A stretch of DNA of 64,000 bases from assembly GCF_030272615.1 (NCBI RefSeq), contig NC_081413.1:156681849-156745848 (forward strand), given 5' to 3'. Positions within the stretch are counted from its first letter, which is position 1; the number at the start of each line of letters is the position of its first letter. The translations under genes and the position numbers were made by a program. Shown piece by piece: positions 9,841 to 20,281 of the stretch. The DNA is from Cryptomeria japonica. Lineage: Eukaryota > Streptophyta > Pinopsida > Cupressales > Cupressaceae. The notes under the pieces were generated by a model. The model was not told where the DNA came from. It saw only the letters and a program-made list of their open reading frames with translations, and did no database searches.

Positions 9841-11575
9841 GTCAGCCACATAATGCACCACTACACATTGAAGCCTTCATACACAAACATTGAATAAAAA
9901 GAGTCCTGATAGATGGAGGAGCAGGTCTAAACATTTGCACATTAAGCACTATTACACAATTGGGATATTTTGATAAAGCTGTGAATTCTACAAACAAAAT
10001 CACCATCAAGGCATATGATGATGAAGAGCGTTCATCCATGGGTACAGTCATCTTACCTCTCAGAGTTGGACCAGTTACAAAGGATGTGGTTTGTCAAGTC
10101 CTGGATCTAAATCTCACTTATTACATATTCCTAGGATGCCCTTGGATTCATGAAATGAGGGCAGTCCCATCCACATATCACCAATGCATTAAGTTTCCTC
10201 ATAATGGAGTGGAAGTAATAGTTAACGGTGATCCAAATCCATTCATATACTGCAATAACCTGAAATCAAAGACTGAGACCATCATTCCCAGTAATCGTGA
10301 GGCTGTTCCTTCCTCAGCATACATTGATCCTGAGTCATTAAAACCTTTGACATCAAAACAAGGTGAGCTTAAAGGCAAGTTTCAGGACAAAGGCATGGGG
10401 GAATATACTTTAAATTAGACCATGTACTTACGACAAGTCATGAGTTCCCCAAAAGAATATGGAAGACCACATCCTAACAAGCAAATCTCCATCATGATGC
10501 TTAAATGGGACCCTACTACCTTTCAAAGATGGGGTGAACTAGAAGAGGAAGATTTATACCAAATGTTTTCAGAGACAATGAAGAGGAAACACAAGAGCAC
10601 ATTAGTCTACCATGTGAGAAATATGGCAAAGGCTTCAAAATTCTACAAAAATTTGGGTATGATGGAAAAAGCCCTTTGGGATTACGAAAGGAAGGCATCA
10701 TTGAACCTTTACAACCTGAATTGACTTTCAAGAAGGAACGCTCAAAAGGACTTGGTTTCTTAACTTCCAAGGTCCACACCCAAAGGACAGAAGAAGCCTT
10801 ACAAATCAAAGCTGCCAAAATTCAACAAGAGGATCGCTATTCCACAGATTCCAACGAATGGGAATGGGGTTCCGACAAGTCTTCCAGTGACTATGAGTTC
10901 ACTGAGATATTCAGAGAGCCAGATGAACCAACAGAAGAAGAGGAGTTTTATAACAAGTTCAAAGTTGGTCAAGAAACAACCCATGAGGATTCCACACAGT
11001 CCTTGTCTCAAGGTTCTAGGTTGAAGTCACATAAGATGAGAACACCTGTCCCAGAATGCGCTACTAGTGATGATAATTTGGATTCGCTCGCAATCGAGAC
11101 TGATGAGGAGAGTGCCATCGATGACCTTGATAATTACCTTGACATACCTGAATATAACTGCATCTTCACTCTTAGCCCCGCTAACTTCAAAGACATTAAT
11201 GGCCTTCCCCTTGTTCACCACCAACTCATTGACTGGGATCATGAAGGACCTACACAGTTTGACACATTCCAAAATGATGAAGCTTTTATTGACTATCCGG
11301 GCGTACGTGATGATCTTCCCCCTGGAGACCATAAAGTGGGATACATTATAGAACTCAATAGCGTGGCATATTTTGGTGAGGGTGTCGGACCTTCCAGTCG
11401 CAAAAATGTGAAAATAAGAACAAATCAAGGGTCTTATGGCGAAAACCACACTGTGGCGCTGTTTGACCCCAAAAAAGTAAAAAGAAAGGACGTATCTGAG
11501 GGTGAAAACCTCTCCGAGGCACCTGAAGATGGAAGCCTCGACATTCTCCCAAAATAATATGAGGAAAAGTCATCC
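9841..11575 (+). pseudogene. Element A protease and long spacer
   Basis: Retroviral-type aspartic protease with the active-site block VLIDGGAGLNI (about 9903-9935), then the flap-side LGCPWIHEMRAVPSTYHQC. The D-G-G form of the active site is shared with B (LIDGGVGLN) and so appears lineage-typical. A roughly 430-residue spacer follows, acidic near its middle (EEEEFYNKF, ETDEESAIDDLDNYLD), with no recognised domain. Damage: TGA 9891-9893, TAG 10416-10418 (CAG in B), a one-base deletion near 10565 that shifts the frame, and TAA 11555-11557. Confidence 0.85.
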
Positions 11576-13120
11576 ATGTTGGTAGAGGAGACTGTCAAAA
11601 CAAACATTGGTACAGAAGAGGTTCCACACAACATATTCCTAGCTCAATCACTAACAGAGTCCGAAAGGTCAAAATTCATAAGTTTCTTCAAAGAACGACA
11701 AATCAACTTCACCTGGTCATACGCTGATATGCCTGGATTAGATCCGGATTTGGTAATGCATCATTTGACAGTCAAACCGGGGGCAAAACCAGTAAAACAA
11801 AAATTAAGAAAAATGCATCCACAAGTGGCATTACTAGTCAAAGCAGAACTTGAGAAATTACTCGATGTCGGATTCATACGCCTAATTGATTATCCTGAAT
11901 GGATCTCCAACTTGGTACCTATTAGTAAACCAGATCGCAACATCAAAATATGTACAGATTTCAGAGACATCAACAAAGATTGTCCAAAGGATGACTTCCC
12001 ATTGCCAAATATTGACTTGATTGTTGATCTCACCGCAGGTCATGAAATGTTATCACTGATGGATGGATTCTCTGGTTATAATCAAATAAAGATCGCACCC
12101 GAGGATCAACACAAAACATCATTTACTTGTCCATGGGGAACTTTCTGCTGGAATGTCATGCCTTTCGGGCTAAAGAATGCAGGTGCTACATATCAAAGAG
12201 CCATGACTACTATCTTTCATGATCTCATGCATGTAACTGTGGAAGATTATTTTGATGACCTCTTGGGCAAATCCATAGACAAAAATAAACATTTGGACAT
12301 ACTTTCAATCGTCTTTGATCGGTTGGAAAAATACAAAGTAAGATTAAACCCCAAGAAATGTGTCTTTGGAGTAACCTTCGAGAAGCTCCTAGGATTCATT
12401 GCATCCAAAAGGGGAATTGAAGCTGATCCAGCAAAAGTTAAGGCCATCTTGGAGATGCAACCTCCAAGAAATATCAGTCAACTTCGGTCCTTACAAGGCA
12501 AACTCCAGTCCATTCGAAGATTCATAGCACAACTGGCAGATAAGTGTAATCCTTTTCAGCACCTGCTACATAAAAACATCAAATTCAAATGGGATGATAA
12601 CTGTCAACAGGCTTTCCAGACGCTCAAAGATTATCTTCTAAATCCGCTAGTTCTGATGCCACCAGTTCCAGATCAACCACTATTGCTATACATATCAGCT
12701 ACTCCAATAGCACTGGGGGCACTCTTAGCGCAACAAATGGCTGAAGGCAAGGAAAAAGCAGTATACTATATCAGTCGCACATTAGTAGGATATGAGCTAA
12801 ACTACACACCAATTGAGCGTGCATGTCTCGCCGTGGTCTTTGCTTCGCAGAAATTACGACATTACATGCTTACTCATAAGACTAAGTTAGTTGCAAGGAT
12901 AGACCCATTGAAATACCTTCTCAATAAGGCAACACTTACGGGGCGACTGGCCAAATGGGTAATGATCCTGAGTGAATTCGACATCGAGTATGTGGATAGA
13001 AAAGCAATAAAAGGACAAGCCATTGCAGATCAATTAGCAGATGCTCCCATGATAGATGATGTTCCTCTAAGTTCAAAATTTTCAGACGAATCCATTTTGA
13101 CAATGTCACATGCAAAGCCA
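11576..13120 (+). pseudogene. Element A reverse transcriptase and RNase H
   Basis: Ty3/gypsy reverse transcriptase. Seen: WISNLVPISKPD, CTDFRDINKDCPKDDFPLP, SLMDGFSGYNQI, VMPFGLKNAGATYQRAM and the catalytic box at 12248-12259, which reads YFDD where B has YVDD. The connection domain and the first RNase H follow (SATPIALGALLAQ, YTPIERACLAVVF, LTGRLAKWVMILSEFDIEY). No stop interrupts this stretch. V-to-F in the catalytic box and LVKS-to-LGKS next to it suggest relaxed selection. Continues in frame into the second RNase H. Confidence 0.92.
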
Positions 13121-13640
13121 TGGCAACTGTACTTCGACGGCTCATACACACAGCATGGGGCAGGAGCTGGCATCCTCTTTATCACTCCTCAAGGAGATTC
13201 TATACCAAAATCATACGGCTTATCATTTCCTTGCACTAATAATATAGCGGAGTATGAGGCATTAACAACAGGATTATGAATTGCAGTTCAATGGAAGATC
13301 CAAGAACTTCGTGTTTTTGGGGACTCCCAACTTGTCATCCGTCAAGCAACTGATGATTACGAAACAAAAGATGAAAAATTAATGCCTTATAAACAAATGG
13401 TGGATGACCTGAAACAACACTTCACAAAGATAGACTTTGAGCAGATACCAAGAGAGCAGAATCGCGCCGCAGATGCCATGGCTACAATTGCTTCCCTGAT
13501 TGATTTACCTCAAAACGAGACCCGCTATGAGTTCTTGGTGGATAAAATTTTAGTCCCTTCATATGAGATCATGCCTACTGAGACTATATGCGTTGTTGGT
13601 CCCGAATCCCAGTTATATGGTTCCATTTTCACATAACTAC
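13121..13640 (+). pseudogene. Element A second RNase H (archaeal type)
   Basis: A second RNase H fold after the first, the diagnostic feature of the Tat lineage. Catalytic residues are visible: D in YFDGSY (13136-13138), E in NIAEYEAL, D in VFGDSQLV and D in NRAADAM. Interrupted by TGA 13277-13279 (CGA in B) and TAA 13634-13636 (TAC in B). The frame is otherwise the same as RT. Confidence 0.88.
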
Positions 13641-14869
13641 GTGACAATACTTTACCTCTTGATCTATCAAATAACCAACGTCGCACTTTCATTCCCCAAT
13701 CCTTTCGATATGTCATTTTAGCTGATATCCTATATCGATGAGGTCTAGATGGCACTCTTCTTAGATGTTTAGAAAGCGACGAAGCTCAGATTGCATTACG
13801 GGAAGTGCATGAAGGGATATGTGGTCCACATACTAGTGGTCCTACCTTAGCCAAGAAACTCATCAGGACTGGATATTACTGGCCCAATATGGAGAAAGAC
13901 TCATATCAGTTTGTCAAGAAATGTAAGCAATGTCAAATTCATGGAGACCTCATACATGTGCCAACACAAGAACTTCAACCACTTGCGTCTCCTTGGCCCT
14001 TTTGTCAGTGGGGACTCGATCTCATAGGCAAGATTCACCCCCCTTCTTCCAATGGTCACAAATTCATTATCACTGCCACCAAGTATTTTACAAAATGGAT
14101 TGAAGCCGTGCCTCTCACACAAGTCACAGGAAAACAGATTGCTACATTCATCCTCAACTATATCATTTGCCGATACGGTATTCCTGTTTCCATTATCACT
14201 GATAACGGGCGTCCCTTCAAAAATCAGGATGTTCATGAACTCTGTGACCGCTTCCATATTTCCCATCGTTTCTCCACACCATATTACCCCTAAGGTAATG
14301 GACAAGCTGAGATGTCTAATAAAACAATCCTTAAAATCCTTAAGAAGACAGTTGACGATGCTGGTCGTAATTGGCATATCCAACTTAATCCTGCACTTTG
14401 GGCCTACCGCACAAGTGTCTGCATACCTACAGGAGCTACACCCTATTCACTTGTCTATGGCACTGAAGCTATCTTGCCTATTGAGGTTGAGTTACCCTCT
14501 TTACGAGTCTCTTTGCAAAACATCATCAGTGACGAAGACTATAGGGTCTCTCGCTTACAAGAGCTAGAACTACTGGATGAACGAAGACAAACTGCTTTTA
14601 ATCATCTCAAGGCTTATCAACAACGAATGAGTCGCAGCTACAATCACAAGGTCAAGCCTCGCACATTTGAGGTAGGGGACTTAGTTCTCAGAGAAAATCC
14701 TAAAAATCAATAAGACAAAGAGAAGAAGGGAAAGTTCGAACCAAATTGGCTTGGTCCTTACATCATTACAGTAGCATATGGATCTGGGGCATATCAGCTC
14801 TCAACTACAGAAGGTGAACCTTTGGAGGATCCTATCAACAACATGCACCTTTTCCGGTTCTACACATAG
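13641..14869 (+). pseudogene. Element A integrase
   Basis: Integrase with the HHCC zinc site (HEGICGPH...CKQCQIHG, about 13808-13940) and catalytic core D at 14018-14020 (GLDLIG), D at 14201-14203 (ITDNGRPF) and E at 14309-14311 (GQAEMSNK). The C-terminal DNA-binding part ends NNMHLFRFYT with TAG 14867-14869. No chromodomain is seen. Stops: TGA 13739-13741, TAA 14291-14293 and TAA 14711-14713. At the first, the family had two adjacent CGA codons; A lost the second and B lost the first. Confidence 0.9.
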
Positions 14870-16571
14870 CTCTTCAGAATATCCTAATTCAAAAAAAAAA
14901 AATTCAAGAAATTCAAAAAATACAAAAAAATTAAAAAACAAAAAAAAATCATTACTTGGTGAAAACCTGACAAACAGGCGCCTTGTGACACAAAAAAACA
15001 TTGAAAAATTGAAAAAAGTAAAGAGAAATAATTTCATCCAACGGTGAAAACCACTTTGGTGGCACCCTGGGCAAGTACCATGGTGAAAACTGGGTTACCA
15101 GCACCATGTGTAGAGACATTGCTCCTCCCTCCTTCAGGATTCACTTTCATTCTTTCACTTTGCACACACTCACGACCAATTCGTTCATAATAAACTTACC
15201 CATTCCCATCATGGCTTGTTATTGATCTACCCAAGATTGGTTAGCCATTCATAATAAACATTCCTTTTCCTCCCTTTCCATCCATAATAAATCAGATCCT
15301 ATCTGTGGCTAAGGCAAATCCTACGTCTAGTGATGGGTGTGGAACTAAGAGCATCACATGTTTCGAGGAGTACAGTTTCTTCCAGCTTTTTTCAGTCTAT
15401 CCGCGCACAATCTGCAATAAAGCAACATTTGCATCACAGATCCGCAATAAAGTTTTATCTTCTCCGCAATAAAGTATCAGTTTCATGGATTCAGTCAGTT
15501 TCAGATAAGACACAACAGCAACAATGGGCTTCAACAAATCAAATCTTTCAACAGACTCAGACAACATTATGGTTCAGTGCTATCTATCCTTTCTGTGAAA
15601 ATAAACATTGTGACCACAATCAAATAAGACTTATACAAGTGACAAGAGACACTAAACTTGAGGGCTACAATGGATGTTGGTGTCGAGTCTTGGTTTTCTT
15701 TTGATTTTATCTTTTGGTGACATGTCTTTTAGCTTTTCCGGGATGTCTTTGACTAGAGATTCTCTCTCCAGGATGTCTTTGGCTAGAAAGGCGAGGATGG
15801 GGTATCATCACCTATTTGTATTTGCTGTCTGTGGATTGTCTCTTAGTAATGCTATGACTTGTCCAAGGATATGAGGACACTGAGAGTCTAGTGTGAACTG
15901 GGGCATTCCTTTTTTGTGACTGTCTTATCTCCATGCAAATAGGTACAATGACTTTCTGGGTTGAACATATGCCTCGATGGTCATAACCTACTTGCCATAA
16001 TAAAGCTCAATGATGATAATGCACAAGAAGCTCTTTCACTTTCATATCTTCTATCTTCCATCGCCCTTTCTTGATTGACTTCCATCATCCTTCTTGAGTC
16101 CGCGTAGCTGGCTATCACATGACTGAGTATAATGACACACCAAAAACACTTGCATTTCATGTAGTTTCACCTGCATTACCACATATAAGCATTTCATACA
16201 TACATATATATATCACAATTGCATCACATCCTGCACACAACACCTGTTAGCACAATTTACATTTGCATTATCATATTCATTTGCATTACATACATTTACA
16301 TTTGCATCATGCATAACATGTTAAAACATAAAAGAACAAAAATATTGCATTGCATCATATACATATTTGCATCCATATCATAAGCATACATCATGAAACA
16401 TCTTATCACATAGGTACACATGCATATAGCTACCGCAAAGATGAATCATCTCATATATATATAAAAGTGTCATGATACAATGATGTCAAAATCATATGGC
16501 TACAAAAGCACCCGCAGGTGTCTACAATACAAAAATGGTACAAAAACTGATACATAGGGAGCCCTCTATGG
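14870..16571 (+). other. Post-pol non-coding region of element A
   Basis: Starts with A-rich tracts (14889-15010), then CCAACGGTGAAAACCAC and AGTACCATGGTGAAAACTGG. Short direct repeats of TCCGCAATAAAG (about 15408-15475) follow, then CA/CAT-rich DNA with GCATTACATACA-type phrases (16160-16400). Conserved in element B but without a convincing conserved sense frame. It ends at the stop of the antisense gene. Confidence 0.75.
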
Positions 16572-18451
16572 CTATGATGAACTCCCTCCCTCGGAGCCGC
16601 CTGGCCTCGATGGAATTTGAGCCCCTGAAGGACCCACCCCAGGATCATCCCTCCTATCTCCTCTATCTAGTGGTGGTGGAGGACCCATAACCCCACCACT
16701 CGATGCATGTCTCCTCCGGATCCCTCCCGTAGCTGTCGCTGTATGTGATGGTCTATGGAAGCTCCTCGCCCGTTGATCTGCTGGCACTGCACCATAGTAG
16801 AGATCCCGCCAGTAGGCAATCTCCTCCCCTGCCCGCAGGACATAAGCATATCCTGCCCCTGTGTCCTCTGCTGCCTGTCTCCCTACCCTCAATGTTGTCT
16901 CAGCCTTTGTATAGCACTGGATAGCCTGATCTCGCTCCCGCTTAGTATCTCTGAGCCTCGTCCTGAGCCGATCCCTCTCCCTCTCCAGCTCCTAGATCTC
17001 ATATGCCTGGCCCTGGCAGATCTCCCTCAGCTCTAGAAGCTCATCCTCCACTGGGTCAGCCCCCTCCGCCTCTGCCTGTGGCTCCCCTTGTACGGGTGCT
17101 TGCCCCTGTGCCTGTACCTATACCTGTACCTGTACGGGTGCCTGTATTGGTACCTGTCTCTGTCCCTGTCCCTATATATGTATTTGCCTGGGACCTTGTG
17201 CTGCTGGCACCTGTAGCGGCAATCCACCGCGACCCCTCACCACCCGAGCCTGCCTCTCCTCTCCACCCTCCCTACGAGGTGCAACCTGCCTCTCTCCAAC
17301 TTCTCCCCTCCTCCTCCATCGGCCTCTGCCCCCATCACCTCCACCATCATCATCATCTCCACCCCCATCTCCATCCAATGGCTCTCCCGGATCTGTCAAC
17401 CGTGGGAATGGATGCTCTGCCCAGTATGCTGTGTACTCAGCATCCATCCCGACATCCTTAATCTCCGGCCACATATCCCAGGGTACTGACATCATCTCCA
17501 CCAGCTGTGTCACTGCCTGATCATACGACAGCAAAGGCCCAAACTATGCCTGATCCCTGACTGTCTGTGCATACATGCCTGAGCCCCATGGCATCCTCTG
17601 GATCCTGCCAAACTACCTGCAAACCCTGTCCACAAGCTGTCTCTCTAGCACATAGGGCGTCCGCCCAATCAGGTACCTGCTCCAGAAGGTGTAGGGAAGC
17701 TCAACGACATCATCCTCCCACTGCTCGCAGCCCAGGTATGGTCTCCATATGACCACATCAATATCGTCCATCACTCGCCGCCAGTGCTCCAACCTGCCAA
17801 TCCGTGGCTGTGATGTGATCATATCATATAGGTGCACAAAGCTGCGTCCATGACCCCTGCCCCTGAAGTGTATCGGTCGGGTAACCAGCAGATGCTCATA
17901 GGCCCATACCTGTAACAATGTCACTCCGCAGCCCAATCCTACTGATCCATGATACACGAACTGATGAAGCTCATAATACAAATGGGCCAGCACACATGGT
18001 CCCCAGGCATATCTGGTGTGCTGCATCACCAGTGTCTCCAGTGCTCCTCCCCAGCCCACAGCCAACCCCCGTGTCACCCTATCTGGACATAGGAACCCAC
18101 TGATAGCTCCTCCTATCATTGCCGGCAATGCTAACCCTGTGGCTGTCATGGTGTCCCATGCCACATGTCCTGCCCTCATCTCCAGTCCTGGGTCCTGGAA
18201 CACCCGTCTCAGGGCCTCCCTGTCTCCATCTCGATCGTATGGGATCAGCTCCCCATCGATCGGTATCCGTAGAATCCTATATACATCCTCCAGGGTGACT
18301 TTCATCTCACCCATCGACAAATGGAACGTGCACGTCTTAGAGTGCCATCTCTCAGCTAATGCAGTCAGCAAACCCATGTTTGCCCGAAACTCGGGCACAT
18401 ATAGAACATGTCTCAGTCCCATCTCCTCAATGGCAGCTCTGTCCTTGAAGG

Positions 18452-18660
18452 ACATTCATCACAAAGTGTTGCTATCTATCCTAGTGGTACTCCCTGTTCA
18501 TCACAAAGTACTATGTGTGTGACACTCACTGTTCATCACAAAGTGTTACTCACATTTGCACTCCCTGTTCATCACAAAGTACTTCTCATACTCTAGTACT
18601 CCCTGTTCATCACAAAGTACTCTATCTTGGTACTCACTATTCATCACAAAGTTCCTTGAT
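18452..18660 (-). repeat. Tandem repeat with TTCATCACAAAGT core
   Basis: Six copies of TTCATCACAAAGT (one starts ATTCATC) at 33-45 bp spacing, at about 18455, 18500, 18532, 18568, 18606 and 18645. They are joined by CTCCCTG- and TACT-type spacers. The array lies in the predicted intron of the antisense gene, next to the exon 2 boundary. On the minus strand each unit reads ACTTTGTGATGAACAGGG, giving repeated acceptor-like CAG|GG sites. Confidence 0.85.
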
Positions 18661-18717
18661 CTATCCTAGTCTTCCTAGAGGACCTGCTTGAGTGTATCCT
18701 TTCAGCAGCTTACCTGA

Positions 18718-18972
18718 CATAAACGCGCTTTCAGACTGCACAAACGCGCCTAAAAAACACAGACGCACCTGATTGACACAGACGTGCCTATGCTCTGCAC
18801 AGATGCGCTTGCGCGACACAGACGTGCCTTCTTGGCACAAATGCACTTGAACATCGCAGACGCGGCCGCAATTGGCATAGACGCGGTTTCAAACGCAGAT
18901 GCGCCTGGAACAAACACAGACGCACCTCGCGAGCACAGACGTGCCTGGCACCAACGCAGATGCGCCTAGACA
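18718..18972 (-). repeat. CACAGACGCG array in the antisense intron
   Basis: About twelve variants of CACAGACGCGCCT (such as GCACAAACGCGCC, ACACAGACGTGCC, CGCAGATGCGCC) at 20-25 bp spacing. This is the reverse complement of the CGCGTCTGTG motif in the sense leader, so on the antisense transcript it reads in the same direction as the leader arrays read on the sense transcript. Confidence 0.85.
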
Positions 18973-19149
18973 TTTTTTGACACTTTTGGACCCTAGTCTA
19001 AGCGCATTTATGACCCTATCTAGCATGTATTAATGACAAAAAATTAAATGTGTCAAAGTACGAGGAGGTTTGGTGGTACTTACCGGCTCTCCTGCCTCTG
19101 CTGGCCTCTGAAATCGGCGAACACGGTCGAATCTGTCAATGAAGGCCAT

Positions 19150-19481
19150 CGCTGCTGACTGCTGCTGCTCTATTTTTGCTCTGCAATCTGCTCTCGTGAA
19201 TGTGTAGATGACAATGAGGATGTATTTTCCCCCGTGGCCTATCTTATAGACTACTCCTAGCCCTCGCCTTTGTTTCCCGAGTCAGTCTTCTTTATCCCAT
19301 GACTTTGTCACTTTATCCGGTCAGTCCATTCTAGCCTATCTTTCTTATCGAGAGATTGTCTGCAATCTTTTCAGACATTTTCATCCAATCTCTCGAGGGG
19401 GCATATCATTCCCATCTTGGGGCAACTCTGTATCAGTTCATCTTATCTTCTTTGAAACAACGCGACAAGCCGCATTGTCTC
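19150..19481 (-). promoter_or_regulatory. Candidate promoter region of the antisense gene
   Basis: On the minus strand CTATAAGA (19242-19251) lies about 92 bp upstream of the exon 1 ATG (19149), a sensible TATA-to-start distance with a short 5' UTR. The stretch between it and the 3' LTR is mixed sequence with AGTCAGTC-type and TCTTATC-type repeats. Promoter activity is inferred from position only. Confidence 0.4.
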
Positions 19482-19495
19482 AAAGAGGGGCAAAA
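19482..19495 (+). other. Polypurine tract of element A
   Basis: AAAGAGGGGCAAAA immediately before the 3' LTR. The identical 14-mer precedes the LTR of element C at 23340-23353, showing the two elements are related. Confidence 0.9.
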
Positions 19496-20276
19496 TGTAG
19501 ACACCTAAAATTGTCATGTCTAATTAAATAAATATTTTATTTATTTAATTAACTAAGCTTAATTCTTCTATTAATTAAATAAATCTTTATTTATTTAATT
19601 AATTCATTTATCCTCTTCTAGCCTTATTTCTCATTTAAATAAATATATTTATTTATTTAAATTATCCTTTTTCCTAAATTAAATAAATATTTTTATTTAT
19701 TTAATTATCCCACCTCTTCTATTAATTAAATAAATCTTTATTTATTTAATTGCTTCATTAGCTTTTTCTACCCATGACACATGTCATTCATCTCTTAATT
19801 CCTACACTACCTACCCCTTTCATTATTTTATTATTTCTTTTACCTACCCTCTAATCATAGTCGACCTCCTTTTACACCTCTCAATCTTATCCCTCCATTT
19901 CATATTGTGTCTTCTATATAAGGAGATGCTTCCTTCATTATCAAAACCCTAATGAGCCAATGACCTAATTACTTGATCACTTGACTACACTACGATCCTA
20001 CTTGCAACCACATTCCGTTCTTTGTTGAGCTCTTGTGCACATAAAATCTGAGAGCAAATATATCAAGCAAGATCAATGGAGATAGGAAGAATGGAGATCC
20101 AAACCCTATTGGAGATGTGATGGTATAATCTTTGTGATTTCGTTTGATTTGCATTGTCTCAGGTAATCTTCATATGCTATGGTGGATCTTTGTTGATTGT
20201 TAGGCTAGGGTTTAGTGGTTGAATTCATTTAGCCTTTCAATATTGTTATTATTGTTATCCATTTTCACCATATACA
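19496..20276 (+). repeat. 3' LTR of element A
   Basis: 781 bp, same ends as the 5' LTR. It differs from it by eye at about a dozen single bases (for example ATTTCG/ATTCCG, GACATG/GAGATG, GTTATC/GTTATT) with no indels noticed. Confidence 0.95.
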
Positions 20277-20281
20277 ATAAT
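20277..20281. other. Target-site duplication, right, element A
   Basis: ATAAT, an exact match to 4381-4385. Confidence 0.93.

Larger units (their letters stand above)
16572..19149 (-). pseudogene. Antisense PMD / coiled-coil gene in element A, two predicted exons
   Basis: Exon 1, 19149-19084, encodes 22 codons starting MAFIDRFDRVRRFQ and ends CCG|GTAAGT, a canonical donor. Exon 2 is best started at about 18443 after TTCAAG and runs in one frame to 16572. It holds a plant-mobile-domain-like region (about 18443-17613; landmarks LRHVLYVPEF, TFHLSMGEMKVTLEDVYRIL, IDGELIPYD, YRYDMI-like LYDMITSQPRIGRL), an acidic DGDGGGDDDD patch, a basic patch, V-Q-A/P-rich repeats, a charged coiled coil (ELERERDRLRTRLRD) and a Gly/Ser/Pro-rich tail ending GGSSS. 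In-frame TAGs are scattered through it. The one at EI*ELERE is CAG in element B, where the coiled coil is open. PMD proteins occur both as host silencing factors and inside plant transposons. The role here is unknown and splicing is inferred. Confidence 0.72.
4386..20276 (+). mobile_element. Element A: complete 15.9-kb Tat/Ogre-like Ty3/gypsy retrotransposon
   Basis: Bounded by two 781-bp LTRs (TGTAGACACC...ATACA) and an exact 5-bp target duplication. Order: LTR, primer-binding site, 2.2-kb leader, gag, protease, long spacer, RT, RNase H, second (archaeal-type) RNase H, integrase, non-coding stretch, antisense PMD gene, polypurine tract, LTR. The second RNase H, the large size, the absence of a chromodomain and the antisense extra ORF place it in the Tat lineage (Ogre/Retand/Grande type). 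The two LTRs differ at about a dozen positions by eye, so the insertion is fairly young, yet both genes are interrupted by several stops. Element B is a second copy. Confidence 0.93.

Noticed and set aside
17003-18522. Sense-strand frames opposite the antisense PMD gene (17003-17461, 18016-18522)
   Set aside because: Low-complexity Pro/Ser/His products; they shadow the minus-strand frame, which has the recognisable domain.
18452-18660. Tandem GTGATGA as box C of a snoRNA cluster
   Set aside because: No paired CTGA box D or terminal stem at the required spacing; the repeat is better seen as intron repeats.
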